Positions 41,626-50,791 of a stretch of DNA of 53,264 bases are shown here, one piece after another. The position numbers were made by a program, and so were the translations under genes. The number at the start of each line of letters is the position of its first letter. Position 1 is the first letter of the stretch. The DNA is from Corynebacterium sputi DSM 45148 (lineage in GTDB: Bacteria > Actinomycetota > Actinomycetes > Mycobacteriales > Mycobacteriaceae), in contig NZ_ATYV01000008.1 in assembly GCF_000427865.1 (NCBI RefSeq), positions 80,340 through 133,603 on the forward strand. Direction: 5' to 3'. The notes under the pieces were generated by a model. The model ran no database searches and was not told where the DNA came from. It was given only the letters and a program-made list of their open reading frames with translations.

Positions 41626-42772
41626 ACTCACCAATGCGCCGGCACGCCTCGGCGATATCTGCGGTCGTTCCCGCGAAGCAGAGGCGCACAAACCGGTGCC
41701 CATTGACCTGGTCGAAGTCGATGCCGGGGGCTACGGCGACACCGGTGGCGTCGAGAAGCGCCTTCGACCACACCATTGAGTCGTCAGTGAGGTGGGAGAC
41801 GTCCGCATAGATGTAGAAACCACCATCCGGCGGGGCGAAAGTGGGCAGGCCTGCGCCCGGAAGTTCACGGATGAGCAGGTCGCGGTTCGCGGCGTACCTG
41901 CGGACGTGGCTGTCGAGCTCGGCAATCGAGGCCTCAGAAAACGCCCCCATCGCCGCGACCTGCGACACCGCCGGCGGGCACACCGTGAGATTCGCGGCCA
42001 AGCGCCCCAGCGGTGCCAATAGCCACTCCGGCGCGATGAGCCAACCGACTCGCCAGCCGGTCATGGAGAAGTACTTCGAGACGCTGCCGACCACTAGAGC
42101 GTTATCGCTGAATTCGCGGGCGCTGGCGCAGCGGCGGCCGTAGGAGATGCCGTGGTAGATCTCGTCGCTGATGAGGAGGACATCATGTGCGTCGCACCAA
42201 GCACAGATTTTTTGTAGTTCCTCGGCGTCGATGATCGTTCCGGTCGGGTTGTCCGGGCTGGTCACAATGACCGCGCGCGGAACCGATGGCAGCGAGTCGA
42301 GGATCTCGGCGGTGAGCTGGAAACGAGTCTCCGCTCCGCAGTCGATCTCGATAACGGACGCGCCAAGGGCCTCCAGGGTGTTGCGGTACGCGGGGTATCC
42401 GGGACGGGCGAGAACGATCTCGTCGCCTGGGTTCAGTGCAGCGAGAAAAAGCTGCACAAAGCCTCCCGACGACCCCGTCGTCACCACCACTTCCTCCCAT
42501 CGAACCGGTGCTGCACCGGCTCGATAGGTGGCGTTGTGGAAGTCCGCAATCGCACGTCGCAACTGCGGCATTCCAACAGCCGGGGTATATCCGAGGACCT
42601 CGGTAGACACCGCTGCCTCCACCGCGGCCAAGACCTGCGCAGGTGCTGGCGTGGAGGGCTGACCGGTGCACAGGAACAGGGCGTCACCGTGAGTTCGGTC
42701 GCGCTCCTGCGCCGCTGCTAGGACGTCCATGACGTGGAACGGAGCAACGTCCGAGCGGGAGGACGGAATCAT
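41609..42772 (-). CDS. Class I/II PLP aminotransferase
   Basis: 387 aa. The PLP-binding Lys is in [34 protein letters not shown] and [14 protein letters not shown] are cofactor contacts, and the C-terminal Arg in RFVRLCFAG binds the substrate carboxylate. It resembles aspartate/aromatic-type family I aminotransferases; the exact substrate is not clear. It follows purD by 15 bases on the same strand, so it is probably cotranscribed with purD. The last 17 bases overlap trhO on the other strand. Confidence 0.88.
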   Translation of the reverse strand: MIPSSRSDVAPFHVMDVLAAAQERDRTHGDALFLCTGQPSTPAPAQVLAAVEAAVSTEVLGYTPAVGMPQLRRAIADFHNATYRAGAAPVRWEEVVVTTGSSGGFVQLFLAALNPGDEIVLARPGYPAYRNTLEALGASVIEIDCGAETRFQLTAEILDSLPSVPRAVIVTSPDNPTGTIIDAEELQKICAWCDAHDVLLISDEIYHGISYGRRCASAREFSDNALVVGSVSKYFSMTGWRVGWLIAPEWLLAPLGRLAANLTVCPPAVSQVAAMGAFSEASIAELDSHVRRYAANRDLLIRELPGAGLPTFAPPDGGFYIYADVSHLTDDSMVWSKALLDATGVAVAPGIDFDQVNGHRFVRLCFAGTTADIAEACRRIGEFTGDQ

Positions 42773-42787
42773 GCGGGGTTCGATCCG

Positions 42788-44068
42788 TTACTCCGGGATG
42801 GAGATTCGGCCTTCGACTGCCGGCAGGGCGATGTCGCCGCGGAAGTGAGAGCCGTCCAGGGAGATGCTCTTCAGCGTGTCGTAGGCGGAGTTGCGGGCTT
42901 CCTCGAGGGTGGAGCCAACTCCGATGACATTGAGGACGCGGCCGCCGGCGGAGATGATCTCACCATTGTCGTTGCGCTTGGTTCCCGCATGCAGAACACC
43001 ATCGACTTCGCGGCCCGGTTCGGCGCCGGTGATGACGTCACCGGTGCGGGTGGCGGCCGGGTACCCGAGGGAGGCCAGAACGACAGTCAGTGCGTAACCA
43101 TCCTTCCACTGCAATTCTGGGTGCTCGGCGAGCTTTCCAGTGGCGGCGGCCAGCAGGGCCTCGGCCAGAGACGACTCCAGCAGTGCCAGTACGGCCTGGG
43201 TCTCCGGGTCACCGAAGCGGCAGTTGAACTCAATGACAGACGGGCCGTCCGAACCCCACGCCAGGCCGGCGTAGAGCAGGCCCTGGAACGGAGCGCCACG
43301 CTTGGACATCTCCGAAGCGACCGGGATGCAGACCTCATCGACGATGCGCTGGACTGCGTTTTCCGGCAGCCAATCGAGCGGTGCGTAGGCGCCCATACCG
43401 CCGGTATTCGGGCCGGTATCGCCTTCGCCTACTCGCTTGTGGTCCTGAGCTGGGACCAGTGGGACCACGGTCTCACCATCGACCAAGCAGAAGAGGGACA
43501 CCTCCGGGCCGTCCAGGAAGGACTCCAGCAAGACCGGGTTGCCGGCGGACAGGACGTCGACGGCGTGGGCGCGAGCCTCAGCGCGGTCCTGCGTCACCAC
43601 AACACCCTTGCCTGCAGCCAGTCCGTCATCTTTGACCACCCAGTTCGGGCCGAAGTTATCGATAGCGGCGTCGATCTGCTCGCCAGTGGCATCGGGCTGG
43701 ATAGCCTCGGCGTGCGCGGTCTTCACACCCGCTGCCTGCATAACGTCCTTGGCGAACGCCTTGGAACCTTCGATCTGGGCAGCATCGGCGTTCGGCCCGA
43801 AGACCGGGTAGCCCGCGGCACGCACTGCATCGGCGACGCCGGCAACGAGGGGGACCTCGGGGCCGATGACGACGAGGTCGGGGACGAGGGCGTCGGAAAG
43901 CGAAACAACAGCCTCCGGGTCATCAGCGACGACCTGGTGGAGCGTCGCGATTGACTCCATACCCACGTTGCCCGGGGCAACGTGCAGTTCTGTCACCTGC
44001 GGGTCCGTGCTGAAGGCGTTGAGGAGGGCGTGCTCGCGGGCACCGTTACCAATGACGAAGATGCGCAT
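42788..44068 (-). CDS. purD: Phosphoribosylamine-glycine ligase
   Basis: 426 aa ATP-grasp enzyme joining glycine to phosphoribosylamine, the second purine step. Motifs are [22 protein letters not shown]-binding [27 protein letters not shown] and [18 protein letters not shown] with the metal ligands. It heads a two-gene unit with the aminotransferase. The gene is divergent from the HIT-family gene, 115 bases away. Confidence 0.97.
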   Translation of the reverse strand: MRIFVIGNGAREHALLNAFSTDPQVTELHVAPGNVGMESIATLHQVVADDPEAVVSLSDALVPDLVVIGPEVPLVAGVADAVRAAGYPVFGPNADAAQIEGSKAFAKDVMQAAGVKTAHAEAIQPDATGEQIDAAIDNFGPNWVVKDDGLAAGKGVVVTQDRAEARAHAVDVLSAGNPVLLESFLDGPEVSLFCLVDGETVVPLVPAQDHKRVGEGDTGPNTGGMGAYAPLDWLPENAVQRIVDEVCIPVASEMSKRGAPFQGLLYAGLAWGSDGPSVIEFNCRFGDPETQAVLALLESSLAEALLAAATGKLAEHPELQWKDGYALTVVLASLGYPAATRTGDVITGAEPGREVDGVLHAGTKRNDNGEIISAGGRVLNVIGVGSTLEEARNSAYDTLKSISLDGSHFRGDIALPAVEGRISIPE

Positions 44069-44183
44069 GGGGTGATTCTATCCACAGGCGCCGACCGCGG
44101 CTGCACAGCCCGTGATTCAACTTCACCCGAGAAGGATGCGCGTTCTCCGGGCGATATCAGTGATTCCCGATTAACGTAGAGAC

Positions 44184-44600
44184 ATGGCTACTGTTTTCTC
44201 GAAAATCATCAACGGCGAACTCCCGGGGCGGTTCGTGTACCGCGATGACTCAGTCGTCGCTTTCCTCACCATTGAGCCGGTCGCATACGGCCACGTTCTT
44301 GTGGTCCCGGTCCAGGAAATCGACAAGTGGACCGACGCCTCACCGGAGGTCTGGGCGAGCGTCAACGAGGTCGCCCAGATGGTCGGCCGCGCCGTCGTCG
44401 ATTCCTTCGATGCCCCTCGCGCCGGTTACCTCATCGCCGGCTTTGAGGTCCCGCACCTGCACGTCCACGTCTTCCCGGCAGCAGACATGTCTGGGTACTC
44501 TCTGGCCAACGCGCTCCGGGACCCAGACCCGCAGAAGATGGACGAGGCAGCAGAGAAGCTCCGCGCCGCTCTTGGTACTGACGCTGACGGTCGTCCGTAG
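44184..44600 (+). CDS. HIT-family nucleotide-binding protein
   Basis: 138 aa. The histidine triad HLHVHVFP is at about 92-99, preceded by [19 protein letters not shown] and [15 protein letters not shown], a typical HINT/Fhit-like nucleotide hydrolase. Members hydrolyse AMP-linked substrates such as adenosine phosphoramidates. ATG 44184 has TAACGT (44172-44177) six bases upstream, a possible leaderless start. A purine-linked neighbour (purD) is divergent. Confidence 0.93.
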   Translation: MATVFSKIINGELPGRFVYRDDSVVAFLTIEPVAYGHVLVVPVQEIDKWTDASPEVWASVNEVAQMVGRAVVDSFDAPRAGYLIAGFEVPHLHVHVFPAADMSGYSLANALRDPDPQKMDEAAEKLRAALGTDADGRP

Positions 44601-44672
44601 CCGACACAGAAGACGCCCACCGCCGGGGCCGACACCAGTTCACCGATCTACCACCGTTCAGAGGAATAGACG

Positions 44673-45728
44673 ATGACCCGAAAGCTGGACCACAGGGACG
44701 ACGACTCCAACGAGAACGCGGCTGACAAGTTGCCGGAGGAGCAGTCGGAGAAGTCTGATTTTCTGCAGCTCAAACTGCCGAAGTTCCCCAAGATCCTCGG
44801 TCATCAGGACGATGATGCGACGGAAGGGGAAATGTCCGACCGTGAGGCTCTGGCCGGTGAGGTCTCGGCGAAGGAAGCAGCCGCTCCGGTAGCGACGTGG
44901 ATCACCCGGCGCGGCATATTCGAAGACGACTGGCGAGCGAAGGTCACCGATGAGCGTCCCTGGCCGGTGATCCTTATTCATGGAACTGGCTTATCGAAAG
45001 GCGTGTGGCAGGAGCTCGGCAAGGATCTTCGTGAGGACGGTTGGGCGGTGTTCGCACCGGACTACGGTTTCCGCGCGACGAACCCGGTCAACGAGTCTCT
45101 CGATCACGTACGCGCGTACATCCACGCCGTGCAGAAGATCACTGGCGCGGAGAAAGTGATCGTCTGCGGCCATTCCCAGGGTGGTCTGCTGTCGACGATG
45201 CTTTCCTATTCCATGCCCGCGGACATCCATCACGTGGTGTGTATCTCCGCTCCAAACCACGGGACGGACATTTTGGGCCGCTCCTCCAGCATCCTCAAAA
45301 TTCCCGGGCTCCCGGAAACCAGCAAACACGCAGTCGAGTCCCTGGTACACAACATCGCTGAGCGGTATTTCGGCGGTGCAGGCCTCGATCAGCTCGCTGG
45401 TTCGGAGACGGTGCGAACCATCTCCGAGAGCAAAGACCTCGCCCCCGGGGTCACGTACACGTGTCTGGCCTCGAAGACCGATCAGCTCATCAATCCCCCG
45501 TCGTCGACATTTTTGGAGGATGACGGCTCCGGCCGCGTCACCAACATGTACGTGCAAGACCTCTACCCGCGTGCGGTGATCCTCCACGAAGACATGGTGT
45601 CCGATCGCCGGGTTCGTCCGATCATCCGCGAGCAGCTTCTAGCTTTGGTCGACAATGACACCGAGTCTGCTGAGGAGATGGCCGGGGACGGCGCATCTGA
45701 GGAGCTCTCGGAGTCGAGGACTCAGTGA
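44673..45728 (+). CDS. Alpha/beta hydrolase, lipase-like
   Basis: 351 aa. About 80 polar, charged N-terminal residues lead into an alpha/beta hydrolase: oxyanion loop VILIHGTGLSKGVW, nucleophile VCGHSQGGLLSTML, and a later segment VHNIAERYFGG. CISAPNHGTDIL matches the acidic turn of lipase-like esterases. The N-terminal extension (residues 1-80, very rich in Asp, Glu and Lys) has no signal sequence and looks disordered. It is followed after one base by a second alpha/beta hydrolase, so the pair is likely an operon. Confidence 0.82.
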   Translation: MTRKLDHRDDDSNENAADKLPEEQSEKSDFLQLKLPKFPKILGHQDDDATEGEMSDREALAGEVSAKEAAAPVATWITRRGIFEDDWRAKVTDERPWPVILIHGTGLSKGVWQELGKDLREDGWAVFAPDYGFRATNPVNESLDHVRAYIHAVQKITGAEKVIVCGHSQGGLLSTMLSYSMPADIHHVVCISAPNHGTDILGRSSSILKIPGLPETSKHAVESLVHNIAERYFGGAGLDQLAGSETVRTISESKDLAPGVTYTCLASKTDQLINPPSSTFLEDDGSGRVTNMYVQDLYPRAVILHEDMVSDRRVRPIIREQLLALVDNDTESAEEMAGDGASEELSESRTQ

Positions 45729-45729
45729 C

Positions 45730-46434
45730 GTGAGGCGGCTCTACCCGCTGGGACTGTGGTTTCCGGCGAGGGGGAACGCTCTCGCGTTCAATAACGCATC
45801 GCTTCCCGACGCCTCCCTCACCACCCCTCCCCCACTCATCTGCTTCCACGGGACTGTGGCGAGCGGGGGAAGCTGGATGCCACTGGTCGAGGAATTACGG
45901 GATCGGCCGGTGGCTTGTCCCACCTACGGAAACCGAGGAACCGCGCCGATCACCCAGTGTGTTGATGAAGCGTGGGAGGTCGTGCAAGACGTGCTGACTC
46001 GCACCGGTGCCCATCAGGTGGACCTAGTGGGGCATTCCCTGGGTGCACGCGTTGCAGATGAGATTGTGGCGCGGTTCAGCGAGCGTCGCGATGGGGACAG
46101 CATCTTTCCCATCCGCAAGGTTGTCGCCCTTGGCGGAACTCATTTGGGTCTGCCGAAGCCCTGGTGGTCGCCGCTGGCACCCGTGTTCGCAGGCTCTGCG
46201 GTGCGGCAGCAGTTTGGCACTCGCAGTCGCAAGACCGGGGCGGTGCCTGGCACTGAGTCAGTTCAGTGGTCAGATGTCCACGGATCTGCAGATGTCATCG
46301 TCCCTGCCGCACCTGGCGCCACCGTCGTGGACCGGGTTCCCCATCATTTGTTGCCCAGCAGCCCGAGGGTGGCGAAGGTGATCGCCGAGATCCTCCGAGA
46401 TGACACTCAGAAGCGGCAGGCCTCCGGAGAGTAA
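45730..46434 (+). CDS. Second alpha/beta hydrolase in tandem
   Basis: 234 aa. PPLICFHGTVASGGSW is the oxyanion strand-loop and VDLVGHSLGARVADEIV the Ser nucleophile elbow; the later HHLL region may supply the His (VDRVPHHLLPSSPRV). It begins with GTG at 45730, one base after the preceding stop codon, which implies translational coupling. Substrates are unknown. Its 3' end overlaps the convergent ArsC-like gene by 28 bases. Confidence 0.82.
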   Translation: MRRLYPLGLWFPARGNALAFNNASLPDASLTTPPPLICFHGTVASGGSWMPLVEELRDRPVACPTYGNRGTAPITQCVDEAWEVVQDVLTRTGAHQVDLVGHSLGARVADEIVARFSERRDGDSIFPIRKVVALGGTHLGLPKPWWSPLAPVFAGSAVRQQFGTRSRKTGAVPGTESVQWSDVHGSADVIVPAAPGATVVDRVPHHLLPSSPRVAKVIAEILRDDTQKRQASGE

Positions 46435-46838
46435 CCCCCGTCGACCATCCGGTGGATGCGGACCTTCAGTTCATCGCGAAGCACGCGGTAGCGCGCTATT
46501 CCGGTGATCCCACGATTGGCGGGATCCTCCAGTACCCATCGAAATTCACTGCAGTCAGGGGCGATGCACTCTGCGGTATCGACATTTCCGACGACAATCA
46601 CCACGTCCTGGCGATCGGCGACTGATGCCGTCAATTGCACCGGGTCTCCATCACACCGCGCGCCGATCTCTGCCATCGCCTGGCGCGCGTCCTGGTTAAC
46701 GCCTCGGTCATCGGGATCGACATCGACTCCCGCAGAGGAGACCAGCGCGTTCGGATCGGCGTATCTCAGGAGACCTTCCGCGATGCGGGACATCCCCATG
46801 TCTTGGGAACCTACAAACAAGACTCGAGTCTTCTTCAT
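46407..46838 (-). CDS. ArsC / low-Mr tyrosine-phosphatase fold protein lacking the catalytic Cys
   Basis: 143 aa. KKTRVLFVGSQDMGMSRIAE occupies the place of the P-loop VLFVCxxNxxRSxxAE found in LMW-PTPase-like arsenate reductases. The Cys is Gly10, the Asn is Asp13 and the Arg is Met16. The LEDPANRG segment matches the DW.L.DPA motif of mycothiol-linked ArsC proteins, and Cys residues remain in AECIAPDCSEF. The frame is complete, with GAGGAG upstream of ATG 46838. It is therefore a pseudo-enzyme or a divergent binding protein, not a standard arsenate reductase. Confidence 0.72.
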   Translation of the reverse strand: MKKTRVLFVGSQDMGMSRIAEGLLRYADPNALVSSAGVDVDPDDRGVNQDARQAMAEIGARCDGDPVQLTASVADRQDVVIVVGNVDTAECIAPDCSEFRWVLEDPANRGITGIARYRVLRDELKVRIHRMVDGGYSPEACRF

Positions 46839-46999
46839 AATCACTCTCCTCGATCGCATCGCCCAGGATAGGACCGTTTGACTGTTTCATCAGTGATAGC
46901 ACCCTTTCGGGGGTCTAATCCTCCACAGGCGAGTCCTAGTGAGGGATAACAACCGGGGGCATCTGGTCACAGAGCGAACAGACCGTTATGGTCCTCCCT

Positions 47000-47233
47000 A
47001 TGTCCATTTCTGTTTTCTTCTGGCTCGTCGCCGTGATGGTGACCATGGCCGTGGTCTGGTCCGCTTCTGTGTGGTCCAGGAAGCGCCGCGACCGTGAACT
47101 TCGAGAACATCTTGGTTTTCCTGAATTCACCATTCAGGACGACATCCTGACTCCGCCCGGCGCGGACATTCAGTCAGCCGCCAGATTCTCTCCACAGGCC
47201 GCAGACCAGCGACAGGGCGTTCGTCGGGCCTGA
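47000..47233 (+). CDS. Small single-pass membrane protein
   Basis: 77 aa starting at ATG 47000. One N-terminal helix (SISVFFWLVAVMVTMAVVWS) is followed by a basic SRKRRDRELREH stop-transfer and a soluble tail FPEFTIQDDILTPPGADIQS. I do not recognise the family. TATGGT (46987-46992) ends seven bases before the ATG, which is the leaderless pattern seen elsewhere in the window. Frame, codon use and promoter together suggest a real gene. Confidence 0.55.
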   Translation: MSISVFFWLVAVMVTMAVVWSASVWSRKRRDRELREHLGFPEFTIQDDILTPPGADIQSAARFSPQAADQRQGVRRA

Positions 47234-47326
47234 ATTGTCTGCATCACAAAGCCAAGCCGTGTGACGGAGGTCGCTCCGCAGGACGTAAGGTCATCGAAGT
47301 CCTATCGCCCGACCAGGAGGCCCGTA

Positions 47327-47572
47327 GTGACCTTGTATGAAGATGCCAGCCCGCTTGCCGAGACCTGGGAGTCTGACTAGCAAGCAGGGGTTCTTGACAC
47401 GAACCGCAACGGGAACAAGGGCCCCGTTAGCTGGCAGTCACTCATGCAGGACCTCGGACTCACGGATGCCCCCGAAGAGCGGCAGATCGCGGGCGCCGAA
47501 GAGTGGCTTAAGCACAACAAGCCCACGCCGATGATGCGGCTGACTCTGGACCGGTTGGGCGTCAAGTACTAA
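47327..47572 (+). pseudogene. Small gene interrupted by an in-frame amber codon
   Basis: A GTG at 47327 follows AGGAGG with six bases between them and opens a frame that runs without shift to TAA 47570-47572. The first 17 codons (VTLYEDASPLAETWESD) end at TAG 47378-47380; the next 63 codons read on in the same frame (QAGVLDTNRNGNKGPVSWQS, then LMQDLGLTDAPEERQIAGAE and EWLKHNKPTPMMRLTLDRLG). The downstream part keeps good codon use, so the stop looks recent. It is either a decayed gene, a sequence error, or a site of stop-codon readthrough (TAG followed by CAA). I do not recognise the family. Confidence 0.65.
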
Positions 47573-47590
47573 TCGCAGTCGGCTGCTTTT

Positions 47591-48553
47591 CTACTGCAGG
47601 TAGTCGCCCCGAAGTTTCGAAATGTCAGCCTTATTCAGGCCCAGAGGCCCACTAACGAAGGCATCGAAGCTCCCATACACCCGGTCGATGTCATTCCACG
47701 TTGCGTGCGGCCATTCGAGTTTCACCGAGTCCTCCCGCCCCAGGTAGCTGTTGCTAGCGAGGAAGTCAGCGTCGATATCCGCCAAGTCGACTCCGAGAAT
47801 CCTGAGCAGAAAGGCCGCTACCAATCCGGTGCGGTCCTTCCCTGCCGAACAGTGGAACACCACCGCACCATCAGCATCAATGAGTGAACGGAACGTGTCG
47901 GCGAAGGCACGGTGAGATGCCGAATTTGTCGCCATCAATTGATAACCGAGCAACTGCCCGAGGTCCTTCCGCTCCTGCTCATCGGTTACTGCGGCGGGCA
48001 CCTTATCCACCAACGTTGGGGCGATTGTCACCACTGGTGATTCATCGAAGAACACTCCCTGGGACAGATCCACCAGATCAGCCACGGTGTAGGCCACGCC
48101 GACCGGGATTCGGTCTGGATCCTCCGACCTTTCCTTGGCATTGCGTAGGTCGATGACCTCCGTGACACCCGCAGCGACCATGTTGGCCAGGTCTGAATCT
48201 GCGGCCCGATGCAAGGAGTTCGATCGATAGGCCAGGCCGGACTTCACCGTGCGACCGTCAGATGTGGTCAGCGGCTGCCCGGCCGGTCCTGACACGTCTC
48301 GAAAATTGGACAGGGACTGCAACGCGCCCGAGGGAATCGGGCCGGAAGCTTGATTGCCGCTCTCATCGGTTACGTCGACCCATACCGGTTCGCTGTATGC
48401 ACCGGACACCACGTACAGAGGTGATTGGGGCCCGTACAGATTTCCCACTGACCCCGACGAGGCACCTGCCGCTGCCGGAGCTGATAGCGCACCACCGACT
48501 AAGACCGCGGACACACCGACTGACAGGGCTTCCCGACGAATTGTGGTTCTCAT
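47591..48553 (-). CDS. Secreted tyrosine phosphatase (Y_phosphatase3 family)
   Basis: 320 aa. Signal peptide RREALSVGVSAVLVGGALSA-PAAA, then a phosphatase domain of the MptpB/Y_phosphatase3 group: NFRDVSGP, VIDLRNAKERSEDPDR and the P-loop VVFHCSAGKDRTGLV with Cys235 and Arg241. Such enzymes remove phosphate from tyrosine or phosphoinositides; the M. tuberculosis homologue PtpB is secreted into host cells. ATG 48553 gives the signal peptide and has TATGTT seven bases upstream. The gene lies beside tRNA-Thr. Confidence 0.88.
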   Translation of the reverse strand: MRTTIRREALSVGVSAVLVGGALSAPAAAGASSGSVGNLYGPQSPLYVVSGAYSEPVWVDVTDESGNQASGPIPSGALQSLSNFRDVSGPAGQPLTTSDGRTVKSGLAYRSNSLHRAADSDLANMVAAGVTEVIDLRNAKERSEDPDRIPVGVAYTVADLVDLSQGVFFDESPVVTIAPTLVDKVPAAVTDEQERKDLGQLLGYQLMATNSASHRAFADTFRSLIDADGAVVFHCSAGKDRTGLVAAFLLRILGVDLADIDADFLASNSYLGREDSVKLEWPHATWNDIDRVYGSFDAFVSGPLGLNKADISKLRGDYLQ

Positions 48554-48671
48554 CGCCTGAACATATGTTTCCCACAAAAATAATGCTGGAAGACTCAGTA
48601 ACAACTGGATGAACTAGCGGGTGAATTCCCTAGGCCGACCTGGAAAGAAGACCGATTTCATACGAAACAGG

Positions 48672-48697
48672 GCAGCACCCCGCTTGCGAGGTACTGC
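48672..48697 (-). terminator. Imperfect hairpin 3' of tRNA-Thr
   Basis: GCAG.ACC.CG (48672-48682) pairs with CG.GGT.CTGC (48687-48697) with two internal mismatches. It lies 14 bases past the tRNA 3' end on the - strand, with a short TGTTTC downstream. Confidence 0.5.
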
Positions 48698-48710
48698 ACT
48701 GCTCATTTGA

Positions 48711-48782
48711 GCTGGAGACGAGACTTGAACTCGCAACCTACGGTTTACAAGACCGTTGCGCTACCAATTGCGCCACTCCAGC
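48711..48782 (-). tRNA. tRNA-Thr (anticodon TGT)
   Basis: The - strand gives GCTGGAG / CTCCAGC acceptor arms, a D-arm region GGCGCAATTGGTAGCGC, an anticodon loop CTTGTAA with TGT at 48747-48749, and the T-loop GTTCAAGTC. No CCA is encoded. It reads ACA and, with wobble, other Thr codons. The region resembles the tRNA-Thr found near otsA in C. glutamicum. Confidence 0.95.
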
Positions 48783-49028
48783 AGTGCAACCATCCACCGG
48801 CCCGGCGGTAATTGCAGCTCTGCATGCTACTAGGTCCTGCACGGAGGTTGCGCATCAACCCCGCCACCAGCCTGAGCGGGTGCGAATCGGTGTTTCCGAC
48901 CGCGCTTCAGCAACGTCTCAGATGAACACTGTCCACATCCTCGACCGATGGCTGGGCCGGCCGGATTCACCTACCATTGGCGCTGGTACACTAGGTTGTC
49001 CGTTCGCAGTCCAAAATCAGGAGGATTC

Positions 49029-49352
49029 GTGCCGCCGAAGGTAACCGACACCCGCACCGCCCAGAATGAGGCCCTCGTCAAGGTTGAAGAGGAAACCGCC
49101 GCTGGAGCCCGCAAGGTTGTCGCATCGTTCTCCGATGACTTCCATGACTGCGTGACCCTCATGTGCATGCTCGGCATCGAGCCCGAGGGTCTTGAGCATA
49201 AGAAGGTCCACGCAGAGTGGATGGAGGCCAACGCCCCGAAGCCGACCACCCGTTCGCGGAAGTCGACTAAGAAGGCAGCCAAGAAGACCGCCAAGAAAGC
49301 AACGAAAAAGACGGCCAAAAAGGCCGCCAAGAAAGCTGCAAAGAAGGCCTAA
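49029..49352 (+). CDS. Histone-H1-like Lys/Ala-rich protein
   Basis: 107 aa. Residues 1-66 form a small globular part (EALVKVEEETAAGARKVVAS, FSDDFHDCVTLMCMLGIEPE), followed by a tail of KKTA, KKAT and KKAA repeats, the pattern of histone H1 and of the Lys-rich tails of actinobacterial HU (Hlp). Binding to DNA, RNA or another polyanion is a fair guess; there is no recognised enzyme motif. GTG 49029 has AGGAGG just upstream. It ends two bases before otsA begins, so it is translated as part of the otsA operon. Confidence 0.75.
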   Translation: MPPKVTDTRTAQNEALVKVEEETAAGARKVVASFSDDFHDCVTLMCMLGIEPEGLEHKKVHAEWMEANAPKPTTRSRKSTKKAAKKTAKKATKKTAKKAAKKAAKKA

Positions 49353-49354
49353 CA

Positions 49355-50791
49355 ATGTCTGATTTCGTCGTCGTCGCCAACCGTCTACCTGTCGCGCCGA
49401 CGACGGAACCAGACGGCTCCACCACATGGGAGGCCAGCCCTGGAGGACTGGTCACCGCATTGACTCCAGTCCTGCTGGAGAACGAAGGTGCCTGGGTCGG
49501 CTGGGCCGGCACCCGTGAAGGTGACGACGCTCCTCCGGAGGAGATCGTCACCGACAACGGGCTGCACCTCTACCCGGTGGAGCTCTCGGAGTACGACTAC
49601 GAGAATTTCTACGAGGGTTTCTCCAACGGCACCCTGTGGCCGTTGCACCACTCCCTCATCGTCCCACCGAAGTACGACACCGAATGGTGGGAGTCTTTCC
49701 GCGAGGTCAACCACCGCTACGCCATCGAGGCCGCTAACCAGGCCTCCGAAGGTGCCATTGTCTGGGTGCAGGATTACCAGCTGATGCTGGTGCCGGGCAT
49801 TTTGCGCCAGTTGCGCCCAGATGTGACCATCGGATTCTTCCTCCACATTCCGTTCCCGCCGCCGGAGATCTTCCGTCAGATTCCGTGGCGTGAGGAACTG
49901 GTCCGCGGTCTGCTCGGATCCGACCTGATCGGTTTCCACCTCGACTCGTTCGCGAACAACTTCTTGGAGCTCTGCGCCAACGTCTCCGGTAGCGGCCTGC
50001 CGCACACCGGGTTGCCGGCAAAGCTCAAGGTTGAGGGCCGCTCCAGCGTCCGCGTGGCGACCGCTACGGTCACCGCTCCGGATGGCCGCCCCGTCCGCGT
50101 TGCGTCCTTCCCCATCTCCATCGATTCGCCCTCGGTCATGAAGATGGCTGAGGGTGCCAATCCGGAGCAGATCCGCGAGGACTTGGGCAATCCGAAGCAC
50201 ATGCTGCTTGGTGTGGACCGTCTGGACTACACCAAGGGCATCCATGAGCGTTTGGAAGCATTCGAGGAGCTGCTGGAGTCAGGGGCTATCGATCCCGCCG
50301 AGACTGTGCTCGTCCAGGTAGCGACCCCGTCTCGTGAGCGTGTCGACGACTACCGCCGCATGCGTATCAAGGTCGAGCAGACCGTCGGTCGCATTAATGG
50401 TCTGTACGGCTCGCTCGGTAAGCCGGTGATCCACTACCTGCACCGCAATCTGCCGTTCCGGACCTTGATCGACTTGTACACCGCAGCGGATGTCATGGTC
50501 GTGACCCCCCTTCGAGACGGCATGAACCTCGTCGCCAAGGAATACGTCGCCTGCCACGCGGACTACCGCGGTGCACTGGTGCTTTCTGAATTCACCGGTG
50601 CAGCCGACGAACTCGATGGCGCGTTCCTGTGCAACCCCCACGACATCGAGTCGGTCAAGCGGGCGATCATGGCCGCGACGAACGGTTCGAAGGACGACCT
50701 GCAGGACCGGATGAAGAAGATGTACGAGCAGGTTCGTGACCATGACGTGCACCTGTGGGCCGACAGCTTCCTGTCTGAACTGCGGCGATGA
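49355..50791 (+). CDS. otsA: Trehalose-6-phosphate synthase
   Basis: 478 aa GT20 glycosyltransferase that joins UDP-glucose (or GDP/ADP-glucose) and glucose-6-phosphate. Landmarks are the N-terminal VVVANRLPVAPT with the G6P/UDP loop, FFLHIPFPPPEIF, LIGFHLDSFANNFL, GVDRLDYTKGIHERL and PLRDGMNLVAKEYVAC. Trehalose is a stress protectant and, in corynebacteria, the acceptor of mycolic acids (trehalose monomycolate). The gene is followed by a lipoprotein gene overlapping by four bases. OtsB lies 1.1 kb downstream. Confidence 0.97.
   Translation: MSDFVVVANRLPVAPTTEPDGSTTWEASPGGLVTALTPVLLENEGAWVGWAGTREGDDAPPEEIVTDNGLHLYPVELSEYDYENFYEGFSNGTLWPLHHSLIVPPKYDTEWWESFREVNHRYAIEAANQASEGAIVWVQDYQLMLVPGILRQLRPDVTIGFFLHIPFPPPEIFRQIPWREELVRGLLGSDLIGFHLDSFANNFLELCANVSGSGLPHTGLPAKLKVEGRSSVRVATATVTAPDGRPVRVASFPISIDSPSVMKMAEGANPEQIREDLGNPKHMLLGVDRLDYTKGIHERLEAFEELLESGAIDPAETVLVQVATPSRERVDDYRRMRIKVEQTVGRINGLYGSLGKPVIHYLHRNLPFRTLIDLYTAADVMVVTPLRDGMNLVAKEYVACHADYRGALVLSEFTGAADELDGAFLCNPHDIESVKRAIMAATNGSKDDLQDRMKKMYEQVRDHDVHLWADSFLSELRR

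Noticed and set aside
48948..49028. Upstream extension of the Lys-rich protein gene from ATG 48948
   Set aside because: The ribosome binding site AGGAGG lies directly before GTG 49029 and the extra residues have no coding character.
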